DNA from: Nevskiaceae bacterium
Lineage (GTDB): Bacteria > Pseudomonadota > Gammaproteobacteria > Nevskiales > Nevskiaceae
Assembly (NCBI GenBank): GCA_008012115.1
Contig: SSEB01000008.1
Span: 62,001 to 126,000 of the forward strand
Length of the DNA stretch: 64,000 nt
Direction: 5' to 3'
Shown: positions 45,066-54,646 of the stretch, piece after piece
Layout: each line of letters opens with the position of its first letter
Position numbering within the stretch: position 1 is the first letter of the stretch
Program-made: the position numbers and the translations under genes
The notes under the pieces: generated by a model
Database searches by the model: none
What the model saw: only the letters and a program-made list of their open reading frames with translations
What the model was told of the DNA's origin: nothing

Positions 45066-45374
45066 TCAATGTTGTGCGTAATCCGGCGAGACGCGCTCGA
45101 TGGGTAGGCTAAAGCCATGAGCTTCTTGGCCGTATGCAGTGCGGCATTCTGCCCTTGTATTTAACGCTCGCCAGTGCTTGGAGCTAACGAGTACTGCGGC
45201 CGGGTGTCCCACGACATAAGGAGCACTGGGCTCCCGTGTGCAGGTACCCAGAGTTCGGCCGTGTGGCTTTCCACCCAATGAACATCGGCAATCGACCAGA
45301 TAGGGCTCTTTACGCAGCAGCCGGCCCTTCTTGGAGTGACGCGCTCTCTGAAGCTTTAGTTTAGACGGCGACAT
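45066..45374 (-). CDS. unknown small protein
   Basis: A 102-aa frame with a good RBS (GGGAGG, 9 nt). Basic N-terminus (KLQRARHSKKGRLLRKEP) and several Cys/His spread through the body (LVDCRCSLGG, LGTCTREPS). No domain recognised. It overlaps a 41-codon frame upstream, and together with 45500-45886 could form a three-gene unit. Confidence 0.4.
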   Translation of the reverse strand: MSPSKLKLQRARHSKKGRLLRKEPYLVDCRCSLGGKPHGRTLGTCTREPSAPYVVGHPAAVLVSSKHWRALNTRAECRTAYGQEAHGFSLPIERVSPDYAQH

Positions 45375-45481
45375 GTGACATAGCCTCCCGCCAGAACCCT
45401 ACGCGCAGCCCCTCCTGAATACGCGGAGTCGGCAGCCCCCATGATGCGCTGGACCACGTTATCGCCGATTTCTTCGGTCAT
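45356..45481 (-). CDS. 41-codon frame, possibly a truncated gene
   Basis: ATG at 45481 with AAGG 7 nt upstream, starting MTEEIGDNVVQRIMGAADSA and then losing protein-like character. The abrupt change suggests an N-terminal stub joined to unrelated sequence by deletion. It lies 18 bp after 45500-45886 and overlaps 45066-45374. Confidence 0.3.
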   Translation of the reverse strand: MTEEIGDNVVQRIMGAADSAYSGGAARRVLAGGYVTCRRLN

Positions 45482-45499
45482 AGACGCCTTCGTTACTGG

Positions 45500-45886
45500 T
45501 TAAATCTTGGCTGTGCTTTGCATGGAGCCTCCTTTTGTTGAGAGCCCGTCATCGCTGACCGGTCCACGACGTCGGCGATAGGTGTCGGCGTGTCTCGACA
45601 GGAATATGGCCATCGCATCGCGGTGCTGCAGGGCATCTGCCGGAAGGGCCAAATTCAATTCCTGGGCGATGCCGATGGCATATTTCAGCTGTTTCTCGGT
45701 CGGTCGGATGACGGTGAACTCGATTGCGGCGGTGATCGCATCGGTGATGCGGACCGATAGGTTCCTGTGCGAAGTGCTACCCGGATCGGCGTTGCTGATG
45801 AGCGCGATCAGGCGCTCCTCTGAGTCAATCTCAAAGGAAAGCGGTAGGCAAAAGTCGTGGTCGCCGTAGACGAGTTGAAAAGACAC
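45500..45886 (-). CDS. unknown protein, 128 aa
   Basis: Starts at GTG 45886 behind AGGTG. N-terminal half is beta-like (FQLVYGDHDFCLPLSFEIDS, SVRITDAITAAIEF). The C-terminal part TEKQLKYAIGIAQELNLALP followed by DAMAIFLSRHADTY resembles a short helical domain seen repeatedly in genes of integrative elements. No name or function can be given. Confidence 0.55.
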   Translation of the reverse strand: MSFQLVYGDHDFCLPLSFEIDSEERLIALISNADPGSTSHRNLSVRITDAITAAIEFTVIRPTEKQLKYAIGIAQELNLALPADALQHRDAMAIFLSRHADTYRRRRGPVSDDGLSTKGGSMQSTAKI

Positions 45887-46060
45887 GCATCACACCTGTG
45901 GATGTCGGTTCTCAATCGACCGCTAACCTGGCGCACCATCAGGTCTTCGGACTATCCGCTCGAACTCTGAAGGGCGGGCTTTGCACACAGGAAGCGCCGG
46001 CAGGGCGATTATTAACTATCGTTAGTCACAGGTCCAGTGTCCGGCAGCCAATCTGCCGGA

Positions 46061-46291
46061 ATGAGACGAAAACCGCGCAAGCTGACTCTCCGGCAGACAT
46101 TGGCTGTCAATGTTCGCCGCGAGCGCACGCGTCACCAGTGGTCTCAGCGGCAACTTGCGGACTTCGCTGAGATCAGCCAGACCTATGTGTCGCAGGTCGA
46201 GGCGGCCCAGCGCGCTGTGTCCTTGGACGTCGTCGACAAACTGGCTGCCGCATTTGAATTCGAGGATTCAGCCAGGCTTTTACAGCGCTAG
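46061..46291 (+). CDS. XRE-family helix-turn-helix regulator
   Basis: A 76-aa DNA-binding protein consisting of one Cro/C1-type helix-turn-helix (LAVNVRRERTRHQWSQRQLA, DFAEISQTYVSQVEAAQR) and a short tail. ATG at 46061 is chosen; a GTG eight codons earlier also fits and neither has a strong RBS. Targets unknown. Typical of small control proteins of mobile elements. Confidence 0.75.
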   Translation: MRRKPRKLTLRQTLAVNVRRERTRHQWSQRQLADFAEISQTYVSQVEAAQRAVSLDVVDKLAAAFEFEDSARLLQR

Positions 46292-46367
46292 TCTGTCTCG
46301 CTGGGGTTCGCCAACCGCCTGTACTAGGTTCGCTTTGGCTCTCATCTCCCTCTTTAAAACTCTTACA

Positions 46368-46577
46368 ATGAAAGTGATTATCGAATCAAACTTGACTTGT
46401 CCAAATTGCGGATTCACCAAGGCAGAGGTGATGCCCAGCGACGCTTGCCAGTTTTTCTACGAATGCTCGAACTGCCACACAATCCTGCGCCCCAAGACGG
46501 GCGACTGCTGCGTGTTTTGCTCGTACGGTTCCGTTCCCTGTCCGCCTGTCCAAGAGGCCAGGGGCTGTTGCAGTTAA
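46368..46577 (+). CDS. GDCCVxC-motif Cys-rich small protein
   Basis: A 69-aa cytoplasmic protein with CPNCG, ECSNCH and the signature GDCCVFCSYGSVPCPP. This is the GDCCVxC family, in which some members carry selenocysteine; here all positions are cysteine codons and the gene is open throughout. Members are often near mercury or other soft-metal resistance genes, but no mer genes are visible here. The pattern of two Cys pairs suggests a zinc ribbon plus a soft-metal site. Function not established. Confidence 0.85.
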   Translation: MKVIIESNLTCPNCGFTKAEVMPSDACQFFYECSNCHTILRPKTGDCCVFCSYGSVPCPPVQEARGCCS

Positions 46578-46703
46578 AGAACGGACAGCAGGCAAATCAC
46601 ATCTAGGTCGCCCCTGGCTATTCGGCTGTAACTTTAATTCTTGGCCCTTCACAGGCTTACCCTCTCCTCACCCCAAATCCGTGATAATTCATCGAATAAT
46701 AGT
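46578..46703. other. intergenic region upstream of the AAA cassette promoter
   Basis: No gene seen. With the leader that follows, it makes up the 361-bp gap between the GDCCVxC gene and the AAA+ gene. Confidence 0.5.
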
Positions 46704-46732
46704 TTGACATTCCTCCCCGAGAGGCATGTAAT
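46704..46732 (+). promoter_or_regulatory. sigma70-type promoter of the AAA-phosphatase leader
   Basis: TTGACA (46704-46709), 17-bp spacer, TGTAAT (46727-46732): a perfect -35 and a five-of-six -10. Transcription would start near 46739, giving a leader of about 200 nt before the AAA+ gene. Confidence 0.6.
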
Positions 46733-46738
46733 CCACGC

Positions 46739-46906
46739 CCTCGAGTTTCATTGATCATCCCAGCCATGTGTACCGCCTCCGTACAGAACCTGATTACGAA
46801 CGAGGTCCGAATTCGGACCCTCCGTTCGCTCGTGCGCGCCCGCTACTCGGTTCTTTAGTTTTCACGCTTCCGCCGACCAACCCCGGGCCCCGCACCCGGG
46901 GTTTTT
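46739..46906 (+). ncRNA. structured leader or small RNA ending in a terminator
   Basis: Predicted transcript from the promoter at 46704. It contains a long hairpin (46797-46828) with the perfect palindrome GGTCCGAATTCGGACC inside an outer CGAACG/CGTTCG pair, and ends in CCCCGGG (46881-46887), a 7-nt loop, CCCGGGG (46895-46901) and TTTTT. A competing pair CCGACC (46872-46877) with GGTCGG (46913-46918) encloses that hairpin. This could be attenuation of the AAA gene, 32 bp downstream, or a free small RNA. Confidence 0.45.
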
Positions 46907-46938
46907 GTTTGGGGTCGGCTGAAGCAGGAGAACGTGTC

Positions 46939-48249
46939 ATGAATCATCTGCAACAAGTGTTGGACGCCGTCCACGCGGTGCTGGGGAACAGCGAAGCGTT
47001 TTTGGATGCAGAACGTGTGCACTACACCGTGGTATCGACACAGGACCACGCCCTGCTGCTGACCCACCTGTATGACGCGTTCGGGCCCAGCGTCTTTCAC
47101 TTCAGCGACGAGGGCTTGGGCGTGCGCTCCGCCGTCCTGCGCACCGAACGGCGTCGCTTGCTGGCCCTGGGCCTGCAACTCTCCGCAGAGTCCGAACCGG
47201 ATCGCCCCCAGGACCGTTCGCGCACCCCATTACAGCCTGCGGCTGCTGTGCCGACCTCACCGTCCCAGGCGGCACCGCTCAGGCACTGCAAACTCCACCG
47301 CCTGCTCTCGCCGGACGACCTGCGGGCACTGCCCATGGAGGTCCGCCAGTCCGACAAGGTCACCAAGCTTTTGGAAGCGCTTCAAAACGCACCCGTACGG
47401 CAGCTGCCGCGCGTCTCGCGACGCCATCTCAGCGCCGTACAGACTCTGGAGAAGGACTTCCCCAACTTTTCCCCCGTCCTCGAACGCGTCCACGAACAGC
47501 TGCAACTCCTGCGGATCGAGCGCGAAGTCGTGCATCTGGAGCCCCTGCTGCTAGTGGGGTCACCGGGTGTCGGCAAGACTGAATTCGTCCGGCGCCTGGC
47601 CGCCGCCCTGAATCTACAGTTCAGCGCCGAAAGCCTGGCCGCCACCTCGGCGGGATTCGTGCTGACCGGCTGCAGCGCCAGCTGGGCCGAAGGCCGGCAG
47701 GGGGCCGTGGTCGATGCGGTCCTGTCCCTGCCACCCGGTCGGGGCGCCTTACTCCTGCTCGATGAGCTCGACAAGGCGGCGCGCGACAACAGATTCCCCG
47801 TGGCACCCGCTTTACTTGATCTGCTGGAGCCGGCCTCCGCGGCCCGCTTCAAGGACGAGTTCCTGCGGGTGCCGCTGGACCTGCGCAAGGTGGTGTCGTT
47901 CGTGGCGACGGCCAACACTCTGGACACCGTTGATGCGCCCTTGCGCTCGCGCCTGCAGTTCTTCGAGGTGCCGGTGCCTACCCATGCTCAGATGGCTGCC
48001 GTGGTGCGTTCGGTGGATCGCAGCCTGAGACGGCAACGTCCTGGCCTCAAACGGCGTTTCCGCCCGCTGGACGACAACGTTACGGACTCATTGTCCGCCC
48101 TGGCGCCCCGGACCCTGCGACGCGTGCTGTTATCAGCTTACGCCAGGGCGGCGACGGAAAAGGCGCGACAACTGCAGACCCGGCATCTCCGCGAGGTGCT
48201 GACGCAGGATGCGTTGCCGGGCAAACCAGTGATGGGGTTTCTGTCGTGA
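46939..48249 (+). CDS. AAA+ ATPase of unknown role (Lon-like AAA module, no protease domain)
   Basis: A 436-aa protein. Walker A LLVGSPGVGKTEFVRRLA at about residue 205, Walker B ALLLLDELDKAARD, sensor 1 SFVATANTLD, Arg finger region APLRSRLQFFEVP. The order and LDELDK motif resemble the AAA module of Lon, but the Ser-Lys protease domain is absent; the N-terminal 190 residues are unlike known domains. ATG at 46939 is set by AGGAG 8 nt upstream; the frame is open further up through the leader and that part is rejected. Its stop overlaps the GTG of the phosphatase gene, so the two are co-made. Confidence 0.8.
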   Translation: MNHLQQVLDAVHAVLGNSEAFLDAERVHYTVVSTQDHALLLTHLYDAFGPSVFHFSDEGLGVRSAVLRTERRRLLALGLQLSAESEPDRPQDRSRTPLQPAAAVPTSPSQAAPLRHCKLHRLLSPDDLRALPMEVRQSDKVTKLLEALQNAPVRQLPRVSRRHLSAVQTLEKDFPNFSPVLERVHEQLQLLRIEREVVHLEPLLLVGSPGVGKTEFVRRLAAALNLQFSAESLAATSAGFVLTGCSASWAEGRQGAVVDAVLSLPPGRGALLLLDELDKAARDNRFPVAPALLDLLEPASAARFKDEFLRVPLDLRKVVSFVATANTLDTVDAPLRSRLQFFEVPVPTHAQMAAVVRSVDRSLRRQRPGLKRRFRPLDDNVTDSLSALAPRTLRRVLLSAYARAATEKARQLQTRHLREVLTQDALPGKPVMGFLS

Positions 48250-49202
48250 GCAGCGAGCCCCATCTCATGAATCAAACCCCGCGGCCGAGCCTGGTACGGC
48301 TGCCGCCCAATACCCAGGGACGGGATTGGTTCGTCGGTGATATCCACGGCAAGCTCGCCATGCTGTATCGCGCGCTGGAAGCGGCAAAGTTTGATCCGAC
48401 AAAGGATCGTCTGATCGCGGTTGGCGACCTGGTCGACCGCGGGCATCAGTCGATGGAGATGCTGCAGCTATTTGCTCGCGCCCCTTGGGCGCACTCGGTG
48501 CTGGGGAATCATGAGGTCATGTGCCTGCGCAGCCTGCTGGGTGAATCCAGCCAATATGTGAGCCACGATCCTTGGCTCAGCCGGCTGGATTGGGAAGAGC
48601 GTCCGCTGGCGGTTGAGGTGATGTCGCGCTTGCCGATCGCGCTGGAGGTGCCGCTGGCCGATGGCCGGCGCTGCGGGGTAGTGCATGCCGAGCTGCCGCC
48701 GCAGGCGCCGTGGAGCGTGGTCGAGAAGGCCAGGCTGACGGATGAGGACTTCGACGATCCAGACGAGCGGGCGCTGATCGCCTGCCTGTTGTGGGCTCGA
48801 CGTCGCTTCCGGCTAGCGCTGAAGGTGCGGCAGGATCCACAGGCTCGATCCGTAAGCATGGGGGATCGCTTGAAGGCCTCGATCCTGCTACAGCCGGCTG
48901 CGGGCATCGATCTGGTGGTGGCAGGGCATTCGGTGATCGATGAGGATTACCGGCCGTTGCAGGTGGCCAACTATCTGTGGATCGATACGGGCTGTGGGTA
49001 CGGTAACGGGCGGCTGAGCTTGGTCAGTCCGGTTGAAGGGGCTTATGTGCAGGTGCATGAGCGTACTGCAAGGCTGAGAACCTTGCCGGCGCCAGTGGAC
49101 GTGTCGGGGTTTGTGCTGCCGGAGGACCAGGCGGCGGAGGTGTTGGCGCGGGTCCGGGCTGCGGGGACACAGGAGGATTGGATTTATGAGTTGGGGTGGT
49201 GA
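48246..49202 (+). CDS. PPP-family metallophosphoesterase
   Basis: A 318-aa phosphatase with the full metal-site series: DWFVGDIHGKLAML, AVGDLVDRGHQS, VLGNHEVM, GVVHAELPP and LVVAGHSVIDE. This matches bacterial Ser/Thr phosphatases of the PrpA/B type and diadenosine tetraphosphatases; substrate cannot be decided. GTG start at 48246 overlaps the AAA+ stop; an internal ATG lies seven codons later. The C-terminal 100 residues include VEGAYVQVHERTARLRTLPA. Paired with the AAA+ ATPase it suggests a reversible control unit. Confidence 0.85.
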   Translation: MSSEPHLMNQTPRPSLVRLPPNTQGRDWFVGDIHGKLAMLYRALEAAKFDPTKDRLIAVGDLVDRGHQSMEMLQLFARAPWAHSVLGNHEVMCLRSLLGESSQYVSHDPWLSRLDWEERPLAVEVMSRLPIALEVPLADGRRCGVVHAELPPQAPWSVVEKARLTDEDFDDPDERALIACLLWARRRFRLALKVRQDPQARSVSMGDRLKASILLQPAAGIDLVVAGHSVIDEDYRPLQVANYLWIDTGCGYGNGRLSLVSPVEGAYVQVHERTARLRTLPAPVDVSGFVLPEDQAAEVLARVRAAGTQEDWIYELGW

Positions 49203-49391
49203 AGGGCTGTACGATCTTGGGGATGGAAGACCTGCATATCGCTGGTGCCGACCGTTCAATGAGATCGGTGGGGGATGTTCAGTTGATATGGCGGCGTGTG
49301 TTCAAGTTATTGGTGTTCTGCACGTAAGCGCTTCCGGCTTACGCAGCTACAAAGCGCATCCCGAAATTGGGATTCGATTCAGCCCACAGCG
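49203..49391. other. intergenic region after the phosphatase gene
   Basis: No gene or clear terminator recognised. It separates the plus-strand AAA-phosphatase pair from the convergent SRPBCC gene. Confidence 0.5.
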
Positions 49392-49895
49392 CTATTTGGC
49401 TTGGCCCGCAACGAAAGCTCGCGCCGCATCGCTCAACATTTGTCGTACACACCAGCGCGCATACCAATCACCCAATACCCAAGCCAGGAGGCGCGCCGCG
49501 GGCGAGCTTGGGAGTTGATAGTCTATAAAAATGCGCAGCAGGCAACCATTTTCATTCGGCGACAGATCCATGCCCATCCGATATTGATCGATGACCAAGA
49601 GATGGGGCTTTTCGAGGGTCTCCCAGACCTTTCGGATTGGCGGGTTGCGTTCGGTGACGCAGGTCGTGACATACAGATTAAAGCCAAGGATGCGGCCGGC
49701 TAATCGAGTTTTTGAGCCGATCTTTTGTCCATGATACTCGTCTGCCCGGACGGACATCTGACTCCCACCCATGCGCCATGAACCGGTTGTCATATGGGAG
49801 TTCAGCCGGGCCGGATCGTCGAGGTATCGGAATAACGATTCCATCGATGCCGATACAAAGCACTTCTCTTCAAAATGCTTTGCAAAACTCGGCAT
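49392..49895 (-). CDS. SRPBCC-family (polyketide cyclase-like) protein
   Basis: A 167-aa protein with the helix-grip pattern: strand KCFVSASMESLFRYLDDPAR, strands SQMSVRADEYHGQKIGSKTR, LAGRILGFNLYVTTCVTERN, RKVWETLEKPHLLVIDQY and a C-terminal helix ending VRQMLSDAARAF. Members bind hydrophobic ligands; this one is not further assignable. Monocistronic. Confidence 0.75.
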   Translation of the reverse strand: MPSFAKHFEEKCFVSASMESLFRYLDDPARLNSHMTTGSWRMGGSQMSVRADEYHGQKIGSKTRLAGRILGFNLYVTTCVTERNPPIRKVWETLEKPHLLVIDQYRMGMDLSPNENGCLLRIFIDYQLPSSPAARLLAWVLGDWYARWCVRQMLSDAARAFVAGQAK

Positions 49896-50318
49896 TTAGG
49901 AGTGATCCGTCTTTGTCACAGGCTAAACTCTTACTCATAGGCGGCCTCCTGGCAAGTGCAGGCCGGTTCCGTGAATATCTATTGCTCAACGCGCTGGCAG
50001 CAACTGAGCAGCTTCTCCGGCAGAGGTGCGCAGTTTGGCTGGCAATCGGTGCGCATCTATTTGGCTATTTGCAGCCTGTGCCGTCAGGCCAGGATGGCCT
50101 GTCGGCACAGCCCGCTCAGGACGAGAAGCGCAGGGCATCATTGCGAAGCAACGACGCGGACGTAGGGTGTGCTTTCTTTTGGTGACTTCTTCTTTGCACA
50201 AGCAAAGAAAAGTCACCCGCGCCTCAGCGCGGAAGACGCCGTTGCAATCTGGGCAGGATCGCACCGCGAAGCGCGCACCCTAGCACCCACTTCAGCAAGC
50301 AAAGCGCAGGGCATTCGC
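49896..50318. other. intergenic region at the island-core junction
   Basis: About 420 bp without a supported gene. The only clear structure is the hairpin at 50181-50216. It is the last gap before a continuous run of housekeeping genes, so it is the likely right edge of the accessory region. Confidence 0.5.
50181..50216. repeat. intergenic hairpin with long imperfect stem
   Basis: GGTGACTTCTTCTTTGC pairs with GCAAAGAAAAGTCACC across ACAA, with a one-base bulge. I recall similar hairpins dispersed between genes in xanthomonad-type genomes. It may act as a bidirectional terminator for yaeQ. Confidence 0.6.
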
Positions 50319-50858
50319 TCAACTCAACGCATGCACCCGCACCGCACTGCTGAAACTCTTGCCGTTGATATCCAGGTACAACTGCCCTTCGGTCAGCGAC
50401 AGGTTGACCACGTTGCGGCGGTCGATCGCCGCCGCCGCAGCCTGCACGAAGTCGCGACCCAGTTCGTACACCGGAATCTCGGCGGCGCGATGGATCTTCT
50501 GTCCGGCGACCAGCGCCAGCCACGGCGCGGGATCGCGATGCGTGTACACCGCCGCGCGGCCGGCGAGCTTGCTGCCGCGGTGCAGGCGCTCGGCATCCGG
50601 CGCGCCGACTTCGATCCAGGCGGTGATGCGGCCGGTGAGATCGCGCACCAGCACCGCAGGTTCATCCACCGCGGCGACACCCTCGGTCAGCACGATGCCC
50701 TCGCCGTATTCCAGGCAGTAGGCCAGCAGCCGCGCCAGCAGATACTCCGCCGTCTCCGACGGCTGGCGCGCCACGCGCAGTTCGAGATTCTCGTAGACGC
50801 CGCGGTCGATGTGGGCGAGCTGCACCGTGAAGTGATGCAGGGTCGCGGTCAGCGCCAC
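50319..50858 (-). CDS. yaeQ: YaeQ family protein
   Basis: A 179-aa protein of the YaeQ family (about 180 aa), with TATLHHFTVQLAHIDRGVYE, EYGEGIVLTEGVAAVDEPAV and the C-terminal QLYLDINGKSFSSAVRV. The fold is PD-(D/E)XK nuclease-like; the biochemical role is unsettled. GTG at 50858 is the start, 2 bp after the mpl stop. A much longer open frame upstream is antisense-like and overlaps mpl in another frame; it is rejected. Confidence 0.9.
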   Translation of the reverse strand: MALTATLHHFTVQLAHIDRGVYENLELRVARQPSETAEYLLARLLAYCLEYGEGIVLTEGVAAVDEPAVLVRDLTGRITAWIEVGAPDAERLHRGSKLAGRAAVYTHRDPAPWLALVAGQKIHRAAEIPVYELGRDFVQAAAAAIDRRNVVNLSLTEGQLYLDINGKSFSSAVRVHALS

Positions 50859-50860
50859 GC

Positions 50861-52210
<1,350 letters not shown>

Positions 52211-52230
52211 GCTCGTCAAACCTCTGGAAA

Positions 52231-52347
52231 CCGCCACCCGCTGTCGCCGGGATGCGGCGTGGGTTCGTTATTTTTTATATAACGAATTAAAATTAAATAT
52301 ATATTTAATAACAACCTGCGAGGCCGCCATGCCGAGAGCGGGTGGCG
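52231..52347. repeat. 117-bp palindromic-ended AT-rich repeat, copy A
   Basis: Ends CCGCCACCCGCT (52231-52242) and AGCGGGTGGCG (52337-52347) are inverted repeats around an AT-rich core containing TATATATTTAATAACA. A second copy of exactly the same length is at 60523-60639. It is MITE-like in form and lies between mpl and a membrane protein gene. Confidence 0.65.
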
Positions 52348-52350
52348 CGC

Positions 52351-52935
52351 TCAGCCGCCCAGGTTGGCGCCAAACAGCGCGCCGGCGAAGGTGCCGCCGA
52401 TGATGCCGATGAACAGCGACACACCGGCGGCGAGAAAGGCGATGAACAGGCCGACCCAGAGCTGCACGTTGGCGGCGTGGCGGAAGATGTGCGCGGTGAC
52501 GGCGAAGCTCCAGAAATTGAGCAGGTTCATCACGAACACCGGCAGGCCCGGCATCTGCACCTTCTCCGGATCGGCCAGCGCCTCGGGATGCTTGGCCAGG
52601 TCCAGCAGCTGCGGCGCGATCTGCGCGAACGGCGGCAGCAGGGCCAGCGTCAGCACGGCGCCGGTGGCCATCAGCGCGTCGAAGGTCTGCGCAAACCGGT
52701 TGTCGAGCTTGCGCGCGCGCAGGATCGAACGGGTCACCACCGCCATCGCCAGCACCATCGCCAGCGCGATGCCCAGCGCCATCGGCAACGGCAGCACGCG
52801 CGAGAACACCGCCGTGTTGGCCGCCGCCGCCAGCAGCACCAGCACCGGCGTCAGGCCAGCGCCAAAGGGGAAATCCTGCGGGCCGGCGCGTAGCACCAGG
52901 ATGCGCAGCGTGACATTGAGGGCTTGGGCGAACAT
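52351..52935 (-). CDS. unknown integral membrane protein
   Basis: A 194-aa protein with about five hydrophobic helices (LTPVLVLLAAAANTAVFS, MALGIALAMVLAMAVVT, ATGAVLTLALLPPFAQI, NLLNFWSFAVTAHIF, LWVGLFIAFLAAGVSLFI). It ends in a Gly-rich helix (IIGGTFAGALFGANLGG). Not assigned to a family. Upstream of mpl on the same strand, with rnd divergent 53 bp away. Confidence 0.7.
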   Translation of the reverse strand: MFAQALNVTLRILVLRAGPQDFPFGAGLTPVLVLLAAAANTAVFSRVLPLPMALGIALAMVLAMAVVTRSILRARKLDNRFAQTFDALMATGAVLTLALLPPFAQIAPQLLDLAKHPEALADPEKVQMPGLPVFVMNLLNFWSFAVTAHIFRHAANVQLWVGLFIAFLAAGVSLFIGIIGGTFAGALFGANLGG

Positions 52936-52988
52936 GTCGGAGCGGTTGTGGAAGCTGTGCCTATTCTAAGCCACTACAATGCGCGCCT

Positions 52989-54089
52989 ATGTCCTCCTCC
53001 CTCCTCATTCAAAGCGCCGACGCGCTGCAGCCCTGGCTCGAGCGCTGGTCGCAAAAATCCTGGCTCGCGGTGGACACCGAATTCGTCCGCGTCGATACCT
53101 ACCGGCCCAAGCTCTGCCTGATCCAGATCGGCGATGGTGAGCACGACGTCTGCATCGACACGCTGGCGATCGCCGACCTCGCGCCGCTGTACGCGCTGCT
53201 CAACCGCCGCGACATCCTCAAGCTGTTCCACGCCGCCAGCCAGGATCTGGAAATCTTCGTCGAGCTGTCCGGCACCTGCCCGGCGCCAATTTTCGACACG
53301 CAGACCGCGGCGACGCTGCTCGGCCTCGGCGATCAGCTGGGCTACGCCGCGCTGGTCGAGCGCCGCTGCGGCGTGACGCTCGACAAGAGCCTGACACGCA
53401 CCGACTGGTCGCGGCGGCCGCTGAGCGAGGCCGAACTCGACTACGCCGCGCTCGACGTGCGCTACCTCGCGCAGATGTATCCGTCTCTGCGCGACGAGTT
53501 GCTGGCGCAAAACCGGCTGGCATGGCTGGAGGAAGACTGCGCGCGCGCCGCGGTGGCGGAGAACTACCGCAACGATCCTCGCGAGGCCTGGCGCCGCCTC
53601 AAGGGCCTGGCGCGCGTCGCGCCGCACGGGCAGGTGATCGCCGCCGCGCTGGCACAGTGGCGCGAGGAGGAGGCGCAACGCCGCAACCGTCCGCGCAAGT
53701 GGATCGTCGAGGACGACGCCCTTTACCGCATGGCCGAGCGCGCGCCCGAGGACATGACGCAACTCGAAGGCCTCGGCGTGCTGCCGGCCAAGACGCTGGC
53801 GCGTCACGGCGAGACCCTGCTCAGGCTCATCGCCGAGGCGCGCCAGCAGCCGCCGCGCACGCTGGCCAGCGACGAGCGCATGGCGCCGGAGATCAAGGCG
53901 CGGATGACGCGCCTGCAGGAGGCGGTGCGCCGCATCGCCGCCGCGCTGAACCTGCCGGCCAGCGTGCTGGCACCGCGCGCGGACCTGGAAGCGCTGGCCC
54001 TGGACGGCGCGCAGGCGCGCGCCAATGTCCTCGGCGGCTGGCGCCGCGAGGTGGCGGGAGCGGAACTGCTGAAGCTGCTGGCGGCCTAG
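52989..54089 (+). CDS. rnd: ribonuclease D
   Basis: A 366-aa 3'-5' exoribonuclease for tRNA and stable RNA maturation. DEDDy residues lie in WLAVDTEFVRVDTY, LFHAASQDLEIF and LDYAALDVRYLAQMY; an HRDC domain follows (RRNRPRKWIVEDDALYRMAE). Length and order fit the family. Its stop codon overlaps the adk stop from the other strand. Confidence 0.95.
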   Translation: MSSSLLIQSADALQPWLERWSQKSWLAVDTEFVRVDTYRPKLCLIQIGDGEHDVCIDTLAIADLAPLYALLNRRDILKLFHAASQDLEIFVELSGTCPAPIFDTQTAATLLGLGDQLGYAALVERRCGVTLDKSLTRTDWSRRPLSEAELDYAALDVRYLAQMYPSLRDELLAQNRLAWLEEDCARAAVAENYRNDPREAWRRLKGLARVAPHGQVIAAALAQWREEEAQRRNRPRKWIVEDDALYRMAERAPEDMTQLEGLGVLPAKTLARHGETLLRLIAEARQQPPRTLASDERMAPEIKARMTRLQEAVRRIAAALNLPASVLAPRADLEALALDGAQARANVLGGWRREVAGAELLKLLAA

Positions 54090-54646
54090 AGCGCGTCGAT
54101 GATGCGGTCGAAGATGGCATCGAGCGAACCGATGCCATCGACCTCGACCAGCTTGTGCTGGTGCGCGTAGAAATTCAGCAGCGGCTTGGTCTCGGCGTTG
54201 TAGACCTCGATGCGCCTGCGGATCACGTCTTCCTTGTCGTCGGCGCGGCCTTCCTTCTGCGCGCGGTCGAGCAGACGCTTGACGATCTCCTCATCCTCCA
54301 CGTGCAGGTGCACGGCGCGGCTCATCGGCGGCTGCTTGAGCCCTTCGAGCATCTGGTCCAGCACCTTGGCCTGCGGCACGTTGCGCGGAAAGCCGTCGAG
54401 GATGAAGCCGTGCGCGGTGTCCGGCTGCTGCAGCCGCTCGCGCACGATGCCGATCACGATTTCGTCCGCCACCAGCTGGCCGGCGTCCATCGCCGCCTTG
54501 GCCTTGAGCCCCATCGGCGTGCCGGCCTTGACCGCGCCGCGCAGCGCGTCGCCCGTGGAAATCTTGGGAATGCCGTAGTGGGCCACCAGCTTTTCGCCTT
54601 GCGTGCCCTTGCCCGAGCCGGGCGCACCCAGCAGAACGATTCTCAT
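54086..54646 (-). CDS. adk: adenylate kinase (short-lid type)
   Basis: A 186-aa kinase interconverting ATP+AMP and 2 ADP. P-loop LLGAPGSGKGTQGEKL, AMP-binding KISTGDALRGAV, GFILDGFPRNVPQAK, and DDKEDVIRRRIEVY. The lid insert found in the 214-aa form is missing, as in many short adenylate kinases. Single gene, convergent with rnd. Confidence 0.95.
   Translation of the reverse strand: MRIVLLGAPGSGKGTQGEKLVAHYGIPKISTGDALRGAVKAGTPMGLKAKAAMDAGQLVADEIVIGIVRERLQQPDTAHGFILDGFPRNVPQAKVLDQMLEGLKQPPMSRAVHLHVEDEEIVKRLLDRAQKEGRADDKEDVIRRRIEVYNAETKPLLNFYAHQHKLVEVDGIGSLDAIFDRIIDAL

Noticed and set aside
45356-45481. Fragment of a BREX brxF gene
   Set aside because: The first residues reminded me of BrxF, but about 18 residues recalled from memory are not enough to support the call.
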